DNA of 33,469 nt from Bacteroidota bacterium (lineage in GTDB: Bacteria > Bacteroidota > Bacteroidia > Chitinophagales > Chitinophagaceae): NCBI GenBank assembly GCA_013289065.1, contig JABDAP010000025.1, forward strand, positions 1-33,469. The letters are read 5' to 3'. Of the stretch, positions 10,103 to 19,377 are shown in pieces. The first letter of the stretch is position 1; each line of letters opens with the position of its first letter. Made by a program: the position numbers and the translations under genes. A model generated the notes under the pieces. It worked only from the letters and a program-made list of their open reading frames with translations, was not told the DNA's origin and did not search any database.

Positions 10103-11947
10103 ATGAAGACGGATAAGAATACGGTCGTTGGTTTTGTATTGCTGGGCCTTTTGTTTTTTCTTTATTTCTGGTACAGCAACAAACAGCAAAATGAACTGCT
10201 TGCCACTAAACAAAAACAGGAAGATTCCATCAGGCGTGTTAACGCTGCCAATATTAAACCTGCAGATATTGCAGCTGCAAAAATTGATTCATTAAAAAGA
10301 GATTCTGCCAGCAGGGTTTCTGCTGCCGGTGATTTTACTACAGCAGCTATCGGCACCGAACAATTGGTTACGCTTGAAAACAAACTGATGAAAGTTACTT
10401 TCACCAGCAAAGGTGCACAGGTAAAAAGCGTTGAGCTCAAAAATTACAAATCAGCAGTTGATGGAAAGAATGTAGTGCTGTCTGAACAGAGCCAGTTAGG
10501 TTACAGCATTAATACTTCTGCCAACCAATCTACAGAAACGTCCAACTTAATATTCACGGCATCACAGCCTGTTACCAATCCGGATCAAAGCCAGACGATC
10601 AATTTTACACTTGCAGCCGCCAATGGCGAAACCATCACGCATCAATATGTTTTGAAGGATGATGCGTACATGATCGACTGGAATGTGAGTATGACGGGTG
10701 CTGATAAATTACTGACCCAGGGATTACTGAATGTAAACTGGCATCCCGCAACTTTTCAACGTGAGAAAACCGCTGCGTATGAAAGACAGATGTCGAACAT
10801 TTGTTTCTCAGAAGGCAATGAGTTTGATTATATCTCCGCAAAAAGTACACGCAAATTTGAAAAGCCTGTGCAGTGGGTAAGTATCGTACAGCAATTCTTT
10901 AACAGCACACTGATTGCAAAGAACAGTTTTACTGCGGGCCAGGTAAACTGGGCGCGCAAAACAGATTCAAGCAATGCATTGGCTACCGCTGATTTTGCTT
11001 TGCAGATGAAAGTGCCGGCTGCAGCGTCTGTTACGGTTCCTTTCCAGTTATATTATGGCCCGAGCGATTACAATATCCTGAAGAAACAGGCGCCGGATAT
11101 GGATAAGATCGTGAACCTGGGAAGGGATATGTATTCATTCGTCCGCCCGATCAACAAATACATCATCATGAATGTGTTTGATTTCTTTGCAGGCTTTGTA
11201 AAGAATTTCGGATGGGTTGTATTACTCCTGACGTTGTTCATCCGTTTGGTAACAGCTCCTTTAACATACACCAGTTATTTAAGCGGCGCAAAAATGAAAG
11301 TGATGCGCCCCGAACTGGATACATTGAAAAAGAAATTCGGAAGCGATCAGCAGGGCTTTGCCATGGAGCAGATGAAACTCTTCCGCGAAGCAGGCGTAAA
11401 TCCTTTGGGTGGCTGTATTCCGGCTTTGCTGCAGATCCCTATTTTCTTTGCCTTGTATAGTTTCTTTAATTCAAACATTGGATTACGCGGGCAGGAATTT
11501 TTATGGAGCCATGATCTTTCTTCATACGATTCGATCGCACATCTTCCTTTTAACATTCCGGCATTTGGCGACCATGTGAGTTTGTTTACGATCACTGCGG
11601 TATTAACCAGCTTTCTGATCTCGATCTACAATATGAGTATGACACCAACACAGGATAATCCTGCGTTAAAGTACATGCCATATATATTTCCGTTCATGTT
11701 ATTGTTCATCTTTAACAGATTGCCTTCGGCATTGACATGGTATTATACTGTATCAAACCTGATCACGCTCGGATTGCAGTTTGTAATACAGAATTACATT
11801 ATCAATCATGATAAAATCCTGGCCAAGATAGATGAGAAACGAAAAGCGCCTAAAACAAAAAGTAAATGGCAATCCAAATATGAACAGATGATGGAGAGCC
11901 AGAAAAAACTGCAGGACATGAAGAATAAAACACCAAACAAAAAATAA
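10103..11947 (+). CDS. yidC: Membrane protein insertase YidC
   Basis: YidC inserts and folds inner-membrane proteins, alone or with Sec. The ATG at 10103 (M-K-T-D-K-N-T-V) is preferred over an in-frame TTG two codons earlier, giving 614 residues. A first membrane segment lies at about 8-25. A large periplasmic beta-rich domain follows (about 60-340), as in Gram-negative YidC. The conserved C-terminal core has the hydrophilic-groove arginine Arg381 in F-I-R-L-V-T-A-P-L, then M-K-V-M-R-P-E-L, then N-P-L-G-G-C-I-P-A-L-L-Q-I-P-I-F-F-A-L-Y. The tail is Lys-rich. A good hairpin terminator follows directly. Confidence 0.96.
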   Translation: MKTDKNTVVGFVLLGLLFFLYFWYSNKQQNELLATKQKQEDSIRRVNAANIKPADIAAAKIDSLKRDSASRVSAAGDFTTAAIGTEQLVTLENKLMKVTFTSKGAQVKSVELKNYKSAVDGKNVVLSEQSQLGYSINTSANQSTETSNLIFTASQPVTNPDQSQTINFTLAAANGETITHQYVLKDDAYMIDWNVSMTGADKLLTQGLLNVNWHPATFQREKTAAYERQMSNICFSEGNEFDYISAKSTRKFEKPVQWVSIVQQFFNSTLIAKNSFTAGQVNWARKTDSSNALATADFALQMKVPAAASVTVPFQLYYGPSDYNILKKQAPDMDKIVNLGRDMYSFVRPINKYIIMNVFDFFAGFVKNFGWVVLLLTLFIRLVTAPLTYTSYLSGAKMKVMRPELDTLKKKFGSDQQGFAMEQMKLFREAGVNPLGGCIPALLQIPIFFALYSFFNSNIGLRGQEFLWSHDLSSYDSIAHLPFNIPAFGDHVSLFTITAVLTSFLISIYNMSMTPTQDNPALKYMPYIFPFMLLFIFNRLPSALTWYYTVSNLITLGLQFVIQNYIINHDKILAKIDEKRKAPKTKSKWQSKYEQMMESQKKLQDMKNKTPNKK

Positions 11948-11972
11948 CAAAACAGTTCCTGATCATATTTTC

Positions 11973-12001
11973 AAAGCCCCGTACCTTGTGCGGGGCTTTT
12001 T
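11973..12001 (+). terminator. Rho-independent terminator after yidC
   Basis: AAAGCCCCG (11973-11981) pairs with CGGGGCTTT (11991-11999) around a 9-base loop, and the T-run continues to 12001. It lies 25 bp behind the yidC stop. Confidence 0.88.
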
Positions 12002-12042
12002 GATTATCTTGGAATGGCACAGATGTTGCGTAAACAGTGAAT

Positions 12043-12681
12043 ATGAAAACTTTTCTTTTTGTTGGTTTATTTTCTTTGTTAACAATAATACAAAGCGTAG
12101 CACAGCCACGTGTAGTTGCCGACTGCACGATCACTTATGCCATCAGTACAGACGAGAGCAGTGCAGATAAAAATGTAACCGAGTCGCTCAAAGCAAGTAC
12201 GAAAACTGTTTATATCCGCGGAAACGATAGCCGTACGGATCTGGTGAGCCCTTCATTCACACAATCATTGTTATATAACAAAACAACCGGCAATGCAGTG
12301 ATACTGCGTGAATTTGGCAACAATAAATTCATGACAAAATTAGATAACGCAAAATGGGCCGCAGAAAATAAGCGATATGATGGAATGGCTGTTTCACTTG
12401 CCGCAGCAGAAACCAAAACCATTCTTGGTTACGAATGCAAAAAAGCAGTGATCGTATTAAAGGACGGGAGCGCATTTACATTGTATTATGCAACAGCGAT
12501 CGTGCCTTCTGTAAAAGAGTTCGAATACCAGTTTAAAGATGTTCCGGGTTTTGTGCTGGAGTTTGAATCGCAGGAAGCCGGCAGCAAGAAAATAAAATAT
12601 ACGGCCACAAAAATAAACCTCAGCCCTGTTCAGGCTTCACGCTTCGATGTTCCGACGAGTGGTTACAGGCTGCTGAATTAG
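12043..12681 (+). CDS. Exported protein, GLPGLI/DUF4412-like
   Basis: I choose the ATG at 12043 (M-K-T-F-L-F-V-G) over an in-frame GTG two codons earlier, giving 212 residues. A signal peptide ends near residue 20 (S-V-A-Q), so the protein is probably periplasmic or surface-exposed. The segment T-K-T-I-L-G-Y-E-C-K-K-A followed by a predicted beta-rich region resembles small Bacteroidota exported families (GLPGLI or DUF4412 type). Those families have no firm function, and the assignment rests on this motif alone. The stop overlaps the stop of the convergent gene at 12678 by three bases. Confidence 0.75.
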   Translation: MKTFLFVGLFSLLTIIQSVAQPRVVADCTITYAISTDESSADKNVTESLKASTKTVYIRGNDSRTDLVSPSFTQSLLYNKTTGNAVILREFGNNKFMTKLDNAKWAAENKRYDGMAVSLAAAETKTILGYECKKAVIVLKDGSAFTLYYATAIVPSVKEFEYQFKDVPGFVLEFESQEAGSKKIKYTATKINLSPVQASRFDVPTSGYRLLN

Positions 12682-13022
12682 TGTTGCGGAGGAGCAGGCG
12701 TTTTAAACTTAGGCGCCTTTACTTTGAATTTGTAAGGATAGAGATAAGAAGTGTTACCGTTATCAAAACGTAACATAGAATTTACTTCAAAACCTGAAGC
12801 CGATTCTTTCGAGAATGATTGCGTTCCTTTGTATTGCAGGCTTGATTTGAGAGAAGAAAAAGATAAACCTTTGTGCAAAGCATTCAGGTTCTTTAAAGAG
12901 TATTTGTTTTTTGTCTTCTCATCAGCAATGCCGGAGAATGAAAATGCAGCATACGCCACCTGGATGCCCATCGCGAGAAGGACAACAATTGATGCTTTTT
13001 TGATATAATTCTGCTTATTCAT
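12678..13022 (-). CDS. Small exported protein of unknown function
   Basis: The product has 114 residues with a clear signal peptide (K-K-A-S-I-V-V-L-L-A-M-G, cleavage near residue 25 after A-Y-A). The mature part is rich in Ser, Lys, Phe and Tyr and ends in a Pro-rich tail (K-T-P-A-P-P-Q-H). I do not recognise a domain. A TAnnTTTG box lies just upstream on the minus strand, which supports this being a real gene. It converges with the exported-protein gene at 12043, and their stop codons overlap. Confidence 0.7.
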   Translation of the reverse strand: MNKQNYIKKASIVVLLAMGIQVAYAAFSFSGIADEKTKNKYSLKNLNALHKGLSFSSLKSSLQYKGTQSFSKESASGFEVNSMLRFDNGNTSYLYPYKFKVKAPKFKTPAPPQH

Positions 13023-13027
13023 TTACA

Positions 13028-13059
13028 CAAAAATAGGTATTTCTTAAATATCAGACAAT
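13028..13059 (-). promoter_or_regulatory. Candidate promoter of the small exported-protein gene
   Basis: On the minus strand, TATTTTTG (13035-13028) fits the -7 box exactly, and ATTG (13059-13056) lies 20 bases upstream. The start codon begins only 5 bases after the box, so the transcript would be leaderless or nearly so. Confidence 0.5.
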
Positions 13060-13165
13060 TCTCATTTTATTAACAAACGTTAAGAAAACAAAAAAGTTAC
13101 CAAAAGTTATCAAAAACCCGAAAAAGATTGCTTTTAAGTGTTAAATTGTATAAACCTAATAGCCG

Positions 13166-14587
13166 ATGCGAGAAAATCCGTACCGCGAAGACCGCGAAGA
13201 GCTAAAAGAACTCCTCAAACAATACCAGAATCTCAAGAACGGACGTACCCACTCTTTCCTGGAAGAAGACGCTTTTGAGCGTATCATAGACCATTTTGAC
13301 GAGAAAGATGACCTGCCCGAAGCGCTCGAAGCAGCAGAAATAGGGCTGTCGCAGTTTCCCTATTCCTCACAACTGATGATAAAAAAAGCCGATCTGTTAC
13401 TGGCCACCCGTAAATACAAAGAGGCCCTGGATATACTGGAAGTGGCCGAATTGTACGACAGCAGCGACCTGAACCTGTATATCCTCAAAACCGATGCATA
13501 CCTGGCACTGGATCAACAACCAAGGGCCGTTGAATTACTGGAAGCCGCTTTGCAGTTATTTGAAGGTGAAGAAAGGCTGGATCTTTTATTTGAACTGGCC
13601 GATGTATATGATGATTACGAAGAGTTTGACAAAGTATTTGACTGCCTGAAACTGATCCTCGAAGCTGAACCCAATAATGAAGAAGCGTTGTATAAGATCT
13701 GTTTCTGGACGGATTTTACAGGCCGCAATGAAGAAAGTATCCGCCTTCACCAACAGATCATTGAAGAATTTCCTTTTAGCGAACTTGCCTGGTTCAACCT
13801 GGCAGCAGCATACCAGGGATTGAAGCTGTATGAAAAATCTATCGACGCATATCAATACGCTGTTGCCATTGATGAGAAGTTTGATTATGCATACCGCAAC
13901 ATGGGAGATGCTTATCTCCGTTTGAGAAAATACAAAGAAGCGATCGAGGTATTGGAAAAGGTATTGGAGCTTACGCGTCCTGAAGATGTGATCTATGAAG
14001 CGATCGGCCATTGCTATCACCGCATGGAAAACTATGCGCAGGCAAGGTTTCATTATAAGAAAGCGGTGCACCTGAATCCTGACGACAGTAAGCTGCATTA
14101 CAAGATAGCCGTAACCTATATGCTGGAAGAGCAATGGCAGAGCGCTGTGAAGCAGTTGGAAAATGCGATGCGTATTCAACGCACAGTGCCGGAATATAAT
14201 CTCGCGATGGGTGAATGCAAAATGAACCTTAACCAGTTCAAAGATGCGATACAGTATTTTGGTGCAGTGGTTCGCCACAAACCCAAAAATGTTGCGGGAT
14301 GGGAAGCATTGATCCGTTGCCTGATCAAAGCAGAATTTTATGAAGAAGCCATTGAACAATGCAATGCAGCAATGAAAGCAACTGATGGTAAACCATTGTT
14401 TCTTTTTTATCACAGCACATTATTATTTGCATTGGGCAAAACAAAGGAAGCCCTGCTTAAATTAGAAACGGCGATGGAAAAAGCGCCGAAATTATTAAAG
14501 AAATTCATAGAGCTTAACCCATCTATCCTGCAGAATAACCAGGTGGTTGATATCGTGGCCCGGTATAAAAAGGGCAAAAAAATCTAA
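13166..14587 (+). CDS. Tetratricopeptide repeat protein
   Basis: This 473-residue protein is made almost entirely of TPR helix pairs. Repeated A-x-x-x-L-x-x-x-P-x-x-x-x-A-x-x-x-x-A patterns are visible from about residue 45 to 440, for example Y-A-Q-A-R-F-H-Y-K-K-A-V-H-L-N-P. It has no signal peptide or membrane segment, so it is probably a cytoplasmic protein-protein adaptor. The N-terminal 40 residues are strongly charged. The partner cannot be inferred from the neighbours; the comA-like gene follows after 80 bp. Confidence 0.9.
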   Translation: MRENPYREDREELKELLKQYQNLKNGRTHSFLEEDAFERIIDHFDEKDDLPEALEAAEIGLSQFPYSSQLMIKKADLLLATRKYKEALDILEVAELYDSSDLNLYILKTDAYLALDQQPRAVELLEAALQLFEGEERLDLLFELADVYDDYEEFDKVFDCLKLILEAEPNNEEALYKICFWTDFTGRNEESIRLHQQIIEEFPFSELAWFNLAAAYQGLKLYEKSIDAYQYAVAIDEKFDYAYRNMGDAYLRLRKYKEAIEVLEKVLELTRPEDVIYEAIGHCYHRMENYAQARFHYKKAVHLNPDDSKLHYKIAVTYMLEEQWQSAVKQLENAMRIQRTVPEYNLAMGECKMNLNQFKDAIQYFGAVVRHKPKNVAGWEALIRCLIKAEFYEEAIEQCNAAMKATDGKPLFLFYHSTLLFALGKTKEALLKLETAMEKAPKLLKKFIELNPSILQNNQVVDIVARYKKGKKI

Positions 14588-14610
14588 CCGGTTCTGATCC
14601 GCTTTTGAAA

Positions 14611-14631
14611 AGGCGAATAGTACAGTCGCCT
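14611..14631. repeat. Small inverted repeat before the comA-like gene
   Basis: AGGCGA (14611-14616) and TCGCCT (14626-14631) are perfect inverse copies around 9 bases. TATTTTCG (14640-14647), an imperfect -7 box, follows directly. It could be a weak terminator of the TPR gene or an operator. Confidence 0.35.
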
Positions 14632-14667
14632 GATTAACGTATTTTCGCCGCGGAAAAAATAATTGCA

Positions 14668-15432
14668 ATGAATTTTAATCTTACACAGATACCCGAGCGT
14701 ACAGCGCAGCCAAGAGTTGCCGGATTAACAATGGTGATGGACAAAGGGCTCAGCATTAGAGAAGTGCATGATTTTATGGATGTATGCGGCCCGCATACGG
14801 ATATTGTGAAACTTGGTTTCGGAACATCATTCGTTACGCCGAAGCTTAGGGAGAAGATAGAAGTATATCATTCCTATCATATTCCCATTTATTTTGGCGG
14901 CACTTTATTTGAGGCCTTCCTGATACGTAACCAGTTTGATGATTATATCGCTATGTGTAAAGATTATGGTATTACCTATGTTGAAGTAAGCGATGGTTCC
15001 GTTAGTATCCCTCATGCAGAGAAATGCGGCTATATAGAAAAACTGACCAAACACGCAACTGTATTAAGTGAAGTGGGCAGTAAAGATGCAGCGCATATCA
15101 TTCCGCCATATAAATGGATCGAACTCATGCGTGCAGAGCTGGAAGCAGGTTCTTCCTACGTGATCGCAGAAGCACGCGAGGCAGGCAATGTTGGCATCTA
15201 CCGTGGAAGCGGTGAAGTAAGAGAAGGGCTGGTGCAGGAAATATTAACACAGATACCGGAAGAAAAAATTATCTGGGAAGCGCCGCAAAAAGCACAGCAG
15301 TTATATTTTCTCGAGTTGATCGGTTGTAATGTGAACCTCGGTAATATTGCACCAAACGAAGTGATACCGTTGGAAGCCATGCGTATTGGCCTGAGAGGAG
15401 ATACATTCGATCTTTACCTCAACAAAAAATAA
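14668..15432 (+). CDS. comA: Phosphosulfolactate synthase family (ComA-like)
   Basis: The protein has 254 residues and matches the ComA/PSL synthase TIM-barrel family. The characterised archaeal member adds sulfite to phosphoenolpyruvate to give (R)-phosphosulfolactate. Motifs seen are K-L-G-F-G-T-S (48-54), Y-F-G-G-T-L-F-E (75-82), E-V-S-D-G-S (106-111) and E-A-P-Q-K-A-Q-Q near 224-231. The aroE gene starts 3 bp after the stop, so the two are almost certainly co-transcribed. No comB, comC or coenzyme M genes lie nearby. A role in supplying sulfonates, for instance towards cysteate and sulfonolipids, is possible but is inference. The symbol denotes the family, not a proven role. Confidence 0.85.
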   Translation: MNFNLTQIPERTAQPRVAGLTMVMDKGLSIREVHDFMDVCGPHTDIVKLGFGTSFVTPKLREKIEVYHSYHIPIYFGGTLFEAFLIRNQFDDYIAMCKDYGITYVEVSDGSVSIPHAEKCGYIEKLTKHATVLSEVGSKDAAHIIPPYKWIELMRAELEAGSSYVIAEAREAGNVGIYRGSGEVREGLVQEILTQIPEEKIIWEAPQKAQQLYFLELIGCNVNLGNIAPNEVIPLEAMRIGLRGDTFDLYLNKK

Positions 15433-15435
15433 ACC

Positions 15436-16167
15436 ATGCGCCGTTTTGGTTTAATAGGTTTCCCTTTATCACATTCCTTCTCACAAAAATATTTTACTGA
15501 GAAATTTGCACAATTGGGTTTAACCGATTGTGTGTATGAAAATTTTTCTTTTAAAGACATTGATGAATTGCCTCAGGTGCTGAATACATATAAAGACCTC
15601 TGTGGTTTTAATATCACTATCCCGCATAAAAAAAATGTACTTGATTTTTTAGATGAAAGATCGGCTGTTGTTGCAGGGATAGGCGCCTGCAATTGCGTGA
15701 ATATTCAAAACGGTAAACTCACAGGCTATAATACGGATGTAGTTGGATTTGAACGATCGGCGCTGCCGTTTTTACAACCACATCATTCCAAAGCATTGGT
15801 ATTTGGTACGGGCGGCGCATCTGCTGCGGTGGTATTTGTTTTGAAAAAAATGGGTATTGCATTTCAATATGTTTCAAGAACCGCATCGCCCAATACTATT
15901 TCATATGAACAGGTTGATGAAGCATTGCTCTCATCCCATCACTTGCTGATCAATACAACGCCATTGGGAATGTCTCCGGATGTAGAAAGTTGTCCTGATA
16001 TACCTTATCAATATCTCACTCCGCAACATCATTTGTACGATCTTATCTATAATCCGGCTGAAACAAAATTTTTAGCGAAAGGAAGATCGCAGGGCGCAAC
16101 CACGCAGAACGGACAACAAATGCTGGAACTGCAGGCCGAAGAAAGCTGGCGCATCTGGAACAGTTAA
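15436..16167 (+). CDS. aroE: Shikimate dehydrogenase
   Basis: AroE reduces 3-dehydroshikimate to shikimate with NADPH in aromatic amino acid synthesis. The N-terminal substrate domain carries S-H-S-F-S and the catalytic Lys65 in N-I-T-I-P-H-K. Asp101 lies in G-Y-N-T-D-V-V-G-F. The nucleotide motif G-T-G-G-A-S follows near 119. At 243 residues it is somewhat shorter than the E. coli enzyme, mainly in the NADP-binding half, but has no missing motif. It follows the comA-like gene by 3 bp, indicating one operon. Confidence 0.94.
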   Translation: MRRFGLIGFPLSHSFSQKYFTEKFAQLGLTDCVYENFSFKDIDELPQVLNTYKDLCGFNITIPHKKNVLDFLDERSAVVAGIGACNCVNIQNGKLTGYNTDVVGFERSALPFLQPHHSKALVFGTGGASAAVVFVLKKMGIAFQYVSRTASPNTISYEQVDEALLSSHHLLINTTPLGMSPDVESCPDIPYQYLTPQHHLYDLIYNPAETKFLAKGRSQGATTQNGQQMLELQAEESWRIWNS

Positions 16168-16263
16168 AACAGCTGTAAGCGATAAGCTGCTGGCCTTCAG
16201 ATCAACTTATATATTAACTCAAAGTTTATAGCTCACAGCGTACGTAATTGTATAAAAACAAAG

Positions 16264-16286
16264 AACCCCGCTCACGCTGCAGGGCT
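16264..16286 (-). terminator. Terminator for the minus-strand CDF gene
   Basis: On the minus strand AGCCCTGC (16286-16279) pairs with GCGGGGTT (16271-16264) using two G-U pairs, and TCTTTGTTTTTA follows. On the plus strand the same positions would be A-C and C-A mismatches, so the structure serves the minus strand. It lies about 94 bp behind the CDF stop. Confidence 0.55.
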
Positions 16287-16379
16287 CCCTTATTAAGTTG
16301 GGTTAGTAAGTAACAACTTGACTATATAAACGCCTGTGTTCACCTTTTATTGTGTTGATCTAATGTGTACCCGATATTT

Positions 16380-17276
16380 TTACATCTCGGCAGGCTCAAT
16401 AAACATTTGTTTTATCCTTGGAAATTCTTTCATAGTGTTTATACAGATCCGCTCGATGGCTTTGGTGATATCTGTAGTGGTTAATTCTTTTTTGAACACA
16501 GCGATCACCTGAAGCACTACTTCTTCAGGCGCCATATAAGTTGAGAAATGTTTTTTTATCTGTATGATGTCCGCATCCTGTTCAATTAAAGTGATGATCT
16601 CTTTCAATGTTTTTTTTCCGATCGGTTCTCCCAATAGCAGGCTCTTGCTTTCCTGTACAAGTAATAAAGAAATAATGATCAGGATAACTCCGATCAGCAT
16701 GGAAGCAATGCCATCGTAATATGGATTTTTAAACAGGTGCCCGAGAAAGATCCCAAGGAAGGCAATAAGAATACCAAGTATATCGCCTAAATCACCAAGT
16801 AATACAATAAATGTTGCAGGATCCTTGCTTTGTTTCAATGCTTTCCAGAACGTTTGCCTGCCGCGTTCTTTATTAAACGCTTTGAAAGATGCAATGGCAG
16901 AAACAGATGTAAATAAAAAAGCAATAGTTAAAACAATATAATCCAGTCCGAGGTTTTCCTGTAAGGTAGGGTGCTGAAAACGGATCAATCCTTCATAAAA
17001 TGAAATACAGCCACCCACAATAAAAATGATCAGTGATACGATGAACGACCAGAAATACATTTCCCTGCCATAACCGAATGGCCTTTGTGCATCTGGTTTT
17101 CGTTTGCTTTTTTTAACGCCAAGGATCAATAATAACTGGCTGATGGAATCGATGGTGGAATGAATGCCTTCGGAGATCATAGCCGAACTGCCTGTAATAA
17201 TGGCCGCGGTAAATTTTGTAATGGTGATGAGGATATCCGTTACCAGCGCTATATAAATAAACAGTTTCGGTTTCAT
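16380..17276 (-). CDS. Cation diffusion facilitator transporter
   Basis: This 298-residue inner-membrane protein has about six membrane segments in its first 215 residues, then a cytoplasmic domain of about 80 residues. It fits proton-coupled CDF exporters for Zn, Fe, Co or Mn. The second segment has the metal-site motif H-S-T-I-D (His39, Asp43). The fifth segment has G-D-L-G-D-I-L-G (Asp162, Asp165) where many CDFs have His/Asp, so the metal specificity is unclear. R-P-F-G-Y-G-R-E precedes the third segment as usual in the family. The gene diverges from the DUF3943 gene across 177 bp. Confidence 0.9.
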   Translation of the reverse strand: MKPKLFIYIALVTDILITITKFTAAIITGSSAMISEGIHSTIDSISQLLLILGVKKSKRKPDAQRPFGYGREMYFWSFIVSLIIFIVGGCISFYEGLIRFQHPTLQENLGLDYIVLTIAFLFTSVSAIASFKAFNKERGRQTFWKALKQSKDPATFIVLLGDLGDILGILIAFLGIFLGHLFKNPYYDGIASMLIGVILIIISLLLVQESKSLLLGEPIGKKTLKEIITLIEQDADIIQIKKHFSTYMAPEEVVLQVIAVFKKELTTTDITKAIERICINTMKEFPRIKQMFIEPAEM

Positions 17277-17453
17277 GAGGGATTCATTTGTTCCGTTTAT
17301 GAAATTACGTATTGGAGAAAATTTTCCCCACCATTGCTTCTCCCAATAGTGTTTATTCTTTGTTCTGCCATCATCACGCTTTTTTATTGGAGGAGCAATT
17401 ACCGCACCAGTTGTAATAACAGGGAATCATTTTTGCAATCTTTGTGATAGAAA

Positions 17454-18803
17454 ATGCGTATCAAATACCTATTTATCCTGTTATGCTTCTTATCAGTTAT
17501 CTCTTCAAAAGCGATGGCTAATGATTTGCCCGACAGTGTTCCGCATAAACATTTCTTCCGTGCTTCAAGTGAATTGGTGATGATGGAAGCGCTCCCTTTT
17601 TTGTACGACAGGTATATCAAGAAAGCTCCTTATGCATATATCTCCTGGCAAACGGTTGGATATAATCTACATCCTTCGAGCTGGACCTGGGATGATGACC
17701 CCTTCTTTACCAATCAGCTCGGCCATCCCTTTCATGGCAGTATATTTTATAATTCGTTCCGGTCTAACGGGTATAGTTTCTGGGAATCTGTTCCCGCAAG
17801 TTTTGTAGGAAGTTATATCTGGGAAACCTATGCAGAAAATCAATATCCCGCGCCAAACGATTTTATCAATACCGGATTCGGTGGCTTCATGCTGGGTGAA
17901 GCAACACATCGTTTTGCTGCAAAAATGTTTGCCAAGCGCAGGCGTAGTTTGCCAAACCGTGTAGGTAAAATATTTGCTGTGGTGGCTAATCCTATGTATG
18001 GGTTTAACAGGCTTATATCGAGCAAGCAGGATAGGGAAGTTCATGAGATCACGGACGATACTACGCGTATAAATGCTGAATTCGATATGGGCGTGCGAAA
18101 ATTTAATGTGAACAGCAGCAATGTTTTTGGTGATAGGCATACGGGAATGTATGGGCGTGTAAGGTTGCAATATGGTTCGCCTTTTCAGCAATACCGGGAG
18201 CCGTTCAGTAATATGTCTTTGTTGGTAGAAGTGGGTGAGGACGATACATCGAAATTAAATATCATCAGCGCGCATGGCTCACTGGCCGGATGGAAAATCT
18301 ATACAGACAAATTTCAGCATGTGGCCATACTCTCTGCCGATTATGATTATATCAGGAACGAATCATTTTTTTTCAGCGCAGAAAGTATCAAGATGTCGGT
18401 GTATTCCATATTTGACCTCGCGCATAAAATAACCATCAATACTAATATCGGTGCGGGCCCTATCATACTTGCTGCAATACCGGATAGTTATCGTTACATC
18501 GACAGGAACTATGATTACGGTCCCGGCCTTGCGTTCAACGGTAATGCGCGTTTGTCCATTGCGGATAAAATTTCATACAGCATCGGTTATAATGGCCGCT
18601 GGATGTCGTGTATCGACGGGCATCATTCCAATTATTACCTCAGTTCATTTACGAACGAGATCAATGTAAAACTGTTTAACCAGTTTTCGGTAAGCGCCGC
18701 GTCAGGATATTTTCATCTGCATGGAAATTACCGCGATCATCCGGATACTGATAATATCTATCCATATGTAAGATTATCTGCGAGGTATAGTACGAATTTT
18801 TAA
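17454..18803 (+). CDS. DUF3943 outer-membrane protein
   Basis: The 449-residue product has a signal peptide (cleavage near residue 22, after A-M-A). Its first half carries the DUF3943 hallmarks: W-x-x-D-D-D-P-F-F-T-N-Q-x-G-H-P-F-H-G-S, then R-S-N-G-Y-S-F-W-E-S, S-Y-I-W-E and I-N-T-G-F-G-G-F-M-L-G-E. The second half alternates aromatic and polar residues and ends in Phe (S-T-N-F), as expected of an outer-membrane beta barrel. The function is unknown. It stands alone, with CDF divergent upstream and the thioesterase gene convergent downstream. Confidence 0.85.
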   Translation: MRIKYLFILLCFLSVISSKAMANDLPDSVPHKHFFRASSELVMMEALPFLYDRYIKKAPYAYISWQTVGYNLHPSSWTWDDDPFFTNQLGHPFHGSIFYNSFRSNGYSFWESVPASFVGSYIWETYAENQYPAPNDFINTGFGGFMLGEATHRFAAKMFAKRRRSLPNRVGKIFAVVANPMYGFNRLISSKQDREVHEITDDTTRINAEFDMGVRKFNVNSSNVFGDRHTGMYGRVRLQYGSPFQQYREPFSNMSLLVEVGEDDTSKLNIISAHGSLAGWKIYTDKFQHVAILSADYDYIRNESFFFSAESIKMSVYSIFDLAHKITINTNIGAGPIILAAIPDSYRYIDRNYDYGPGLAFNGNARLSIADKISYSIGYNGRWMSCIDGHHSNYYLSSFTNEINVKLFNQFSVSAASGYFHLHGNYRDHPDTDNIYPYVRLSARYSTNF

Positions 18804-18887
18804 AGATGTTCTTCAGCAGGTATTGTGTGGCAGGACAGGAATGTCAAAACAGAAGTTATTTCCGATCTGTGAATCCGTTGTGAACAA

Positions 18888-19322
18888 TTACCCGGCTGAT
18901 AATTTTTTGATCACTTCATCCGGTACGGCTACTATCTTTTTTTGTGCATAATCAAAACATAACATGCCGGTTTTTGCTTTTCCCGCCAGTAACATTTCAG
19001 CACTCTGTATCAATTCTATTTTATACAAAAGATCAAAACCCAGTTTATCAAAACCATCTGCTGCTACCGAGATCTTAACGGCATCGCCATAGTTCAGTTC
19101 TTTTTTATATTCGATTGCCACATCCGCCATGATCAGGCCGATACCTGCAATAGATAATTCTTTATAACCAAATGATAATAAAAACTGTTGCCGCGCTTCA
19201 TGTATCAGCGAAAGAAAACTGTCGTTCCCCACATGCCCCCCATAATTCAGATCCGTGATGCGGATAGCGATTGTTGTGGAGAAAGAAAAATTATCGGGGA
19301 GTCTTATTTTGATTCGGTTCAT
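18888..19322 (-). CDS. Hotdog-fold acyl-CoA thioesterase
   Basis: This 144-residue protein fits the 4HBT/YbgC-type thioesterases, which hydrolyse acyl-CoA thioesters in the cytoplasm. The N-terminal motif R-I-T-D-L-N-Y-G-G-H-V-G-N-D carries the conserved Asp24 and the G-H-V-x-N turn. A central helix (F-L-S-L-I-H-E-A-R-Q-Q-F-L) and a beta-sheet half follow. It is the last gene of a minus-strand run behind rdgB, separated from it by a 54-bp spacer with a decayed hairpin repeat. The substrate cannot be predicted. Confidence 0.85.
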   Translation of the reverse strand: MNRIKIRLPDNFSFSTTIAIRITDLNYGGHVGNDSFLSLIHEARQQFLLSFGYKELSIAGIGLIMADVAIEYKKELNYGDAVKISVAADGFDKLGFDLLYKIELIQSAEMLLAGKAKTGMLCFDYAQKKIVAVPDEVIKKLSAG

Positions 19323-19337
19323 GGGTTTTATTTTTTT

Positions 19338-19377
19338 CCGCAGATTCGCAAACTCGATCCTGGCAATCTGTGATAAT
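19338..19377. repeat. Decayed copy of the CCGCAGATT hairpin
   Basis: CCGCAGATT (19338-19346) and AATCTGTGATAAT (19365-19377) match the outer and inner parts of the hairpin at 6368-6406, but the middle has diverged. CAGATT/AATCTG can still pair. Confidence 0.5.
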
